Source: Anticarsia gemmatalis (Eukaryota; Arthropoda; Insecta; Lepidoptera; Erebidae). From it: a stretch of DNA of 64,000 bases. The notes under the pieces were generated by a model. The model had not been told where the DNA came from. It did no database searches and was given only the letters and a program-made list of their open reading frames with translations. Shown piece by piece: positions 62,701 to 64,000 of this stretch (position 1 is its first letter; each line of letters begins with the position of its first letter). Position numbers and translations under genes: made by a program. The DNA lies in assembly GCF_050436995.1 (NCBI RefSeq), contig NC_134763.1, positions 3,286,001 through 3,350,000 of the forward strand, written 5' to 3'.

Positions 62701-63812
62701 CTTCCCCACTAAATACCTGGACTATAAAACCTGAAAAATATTTGCTATAATATCCTAAAAAGTGCGTAACAGTAAAGTCACTTACGTGTCCAGGCGGCGC
62801 GAGATCATGTACATAATCCGCTAGCTCCCTCACAAACGGGTTAGCAGAGCGGGACAGATGATCTATAAACGCATCCTGCTGCGTGTCTCTGTTCTTATCG
62901 ACGAAGCCTTGCACGCTGTACGTGACCGCGCCCGCATAGTGTTGGACGCCAAACTCCTCCTCCCATTTCCGACGAGCACCTTTTACGAAGCTTTGGTGTT
63001 CGCCGAATTCTCCTTGTATATTTGTTAGATAAGCGCCGTCTGAACCCTGCGAGGAAATTATACATATTTTAACAAAATATCAGCCGGAACTCATCTTTAA
63101 ATACCATCTTTTAAGACTTTCGTAAGTAGTTGTTACACTGGGCGCATTTTTTAACGTTTACTGTTTTCGATCAGCACTGATTTTCAAAGCTATCGAGAAG
63201 TTTATATGAAATGGCTAGTAGTATAACATACATACCTTAGGCATATGACACTGTTCGCTGAGCAGTTTGAGTAGACTGCGAGGTGGTTTCTCCAGAAGTT
63301 CTAAACACGCCGCGTTGTCTGTGAACTGGATCTGATTGTACACTATGCCTTCTTGACGATACTGCAAATGAAAATGTTATTATTAGGAATTTAGAAAACC
63401 AAAAATATCTGGAATTTAAAATAATTGTGTATTTGAAGAGATGTATAAATGATACATACTGAATGTTAGGGATACATAGTGGCTGCTAATTAAAATGTCG
63501 TGGTATTTTTCTCTAGACATTAGTTAATAAGTTTTATGAAAATGTATCCTTGATATTACTACAAAGACTCACAATATCCTGTTCGAGTGCGAACACGTAG
63601 TTATTGAAGAACATGTGTAGTTTTTCATTGGCGTAGTTGATGCACAGTTGTTCTAGCGAGTTGGTGTGGAAGTTCTCGAAGCCAAAGATGTCGAGGACGC
63701 CGAGTGCCCGCGCCGCACGCCCGGGTGCCGAGCAACTGTTCACGTGACGGACCAACCATGCGAACGTACGGGCGTATAGCGCACGGGCCATCGCGTGACG
63801 GTTCTCGCGAGC
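50789..63812 (-). CDS. Unconventional myosin with MyTH4-FERM tandem tail (myosin XV / sisyphus type), N-terminal head cut by the right edge
   Basis: Thirty exons keep frame for 1885 residues: 63812-63573, 63361-63236, 63046-62786, 62590-62457, 62172-61966, 61654-61513, 61271-61039, 60767-60527, 60205-60022, 59737-59537, 59284-59134, 58830-58674, 57987-57831, 57520-57366, 57122-56994, 56798-56535, 56377-56142, 55909-55774, 55651-55475, 55253-55106, 54868-54697, 54458-54222, 53659-53494, 53131-52943, 52684-52499, 52238-52031, 51924-51792, 51687-51552, 51425-50979, 50893-50789. Order: motor part (LGVLDIFGFENF switch II and relay, WYVRCIKPNEN, GHTKIFMR), IQ motifs (VLQAAWRGWKER, LQRHLRGAF), coiled/acidic linker, proline-rich runs, MyTH4 (SMELLTKEEM onward), FERM, MyTH4 (WSWSRTLPHSLTKL onward), FERM ending IKDYIEAVR. 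No SH3 domain is seen between the tandem modules. Such myosins move on actin in filopodia-like structures. Myosin VII or XXII remain possible. Confidence 0.9.
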
Positions 63813-64000
63813 CTGTGAGATACAATATATCAATATTAATTGGACGTTTTATTAGTCGACAAGTTCTTTACGATGATATGAGTATTTTTATATCTCTTCA
63901 GCGTAGATTTACGTGATTTGCTCTCGTAGCGTTAGTAAATACCGCTTGGTAAATGCACTTATAATCGAAGCAAAAAACCTTTAAATAAATACAAGAGTAA
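63813..64000 (-). other. Myosin intron at the right edge
   Basis: Sequence upstream of the acceptor at 63813 shows no coding signal. The P-loop and switch I exons of the motor must lie beyond the window. Confidence 0.7.

Noticed and set aside
1..64000. CRISPR arrays, bacterial operons or prophage
   Set aside because: No short regularly spaced repeats, no Shine-Dalgarno-led gene runs, and all genes are spliced eukaryotic ones except GLE1, which is itself a eukaryotic family.

Overview
This is a stretch of an insect nuclear genome, most likely a moth or butterfly (Lepidoptera). The signs are AT-rich non-coding DNA, conserved animal genes split by many short GT-AG introns, tRNA-headed SINEs, and LINE 3' tails of a kind familiar from lepidopteran genomes. 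The species is not determined. Nothing prokaryotic, viral, CRISPR-like or organellar is visible.

Eight conserved protein-coding genes fill the window. In order they are SF3B2 (-, cut by the left edge), GLE1 (-, intronless), POLE (+, 41 exons over 21 kb), SEC13 (-), a C3orf33 homologue (+), Rab8 (-), RPB7/POLR2G (+) and a MyTH4-FERM unconventional myosin of the XV/sisyphus kind (-, cut by the right edge). I joined the exons by hand. Every junction keeps frame, giving 2231 aa for POLE, 313 for SEC13, 271 for the C3orf33 homologue, 212 for Rab8 and 173 for RPB7, with 712 residues of SF3B2 and 1885 of the myosin inside the window. From GLE1 onward the genes alternate head-to-head and tail-to-tail. 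Three short gaps (GLE1/POLE, SEC13/C3orf33 and Rab8/RPB7) therefore look like bidirectional promoters.

The most interesting part is RPB7 (40.8-47.7 kb). Its two largest introns each hold one DNA element built as a giant inverted repeat. The first (42217-44432) has arms of about 816 bp and a 9-bp target duplication, and it interrupts an older SINE. The second (44731-47337) has arms of exactly 671 bp and an 8-bp duplication, starts 14 nt after a splice donor, and carries a small zinc-finger-like gene broken by an in-frame TGA. The arms of each element are almost identical, so both insertions look young. In both, the terminal motif is repeated several times inside each arm. They look like long-TIR (foldback or Mutator-like) non-autonomous transposons of related design, and transcription of RPB7 would make long RNA hairpins from them.

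The introns of POLE carry most of the ordinary repeats: at least three tRNA-headed SINE families, LINE tails, and one 539-bp MITE with TA flanks. A 3.1-kb stretch between RPB7 and the myosin has no coding signal and may be partly a long myosin 3' UTR. Several genes act in nuclear gene expression (RPB7 transcription, SF3B2 splicing, GLE1 and SEC13 at the nuclear pore), but this looks like chance clustering of housekeeping genes rather than an operon-like unit.
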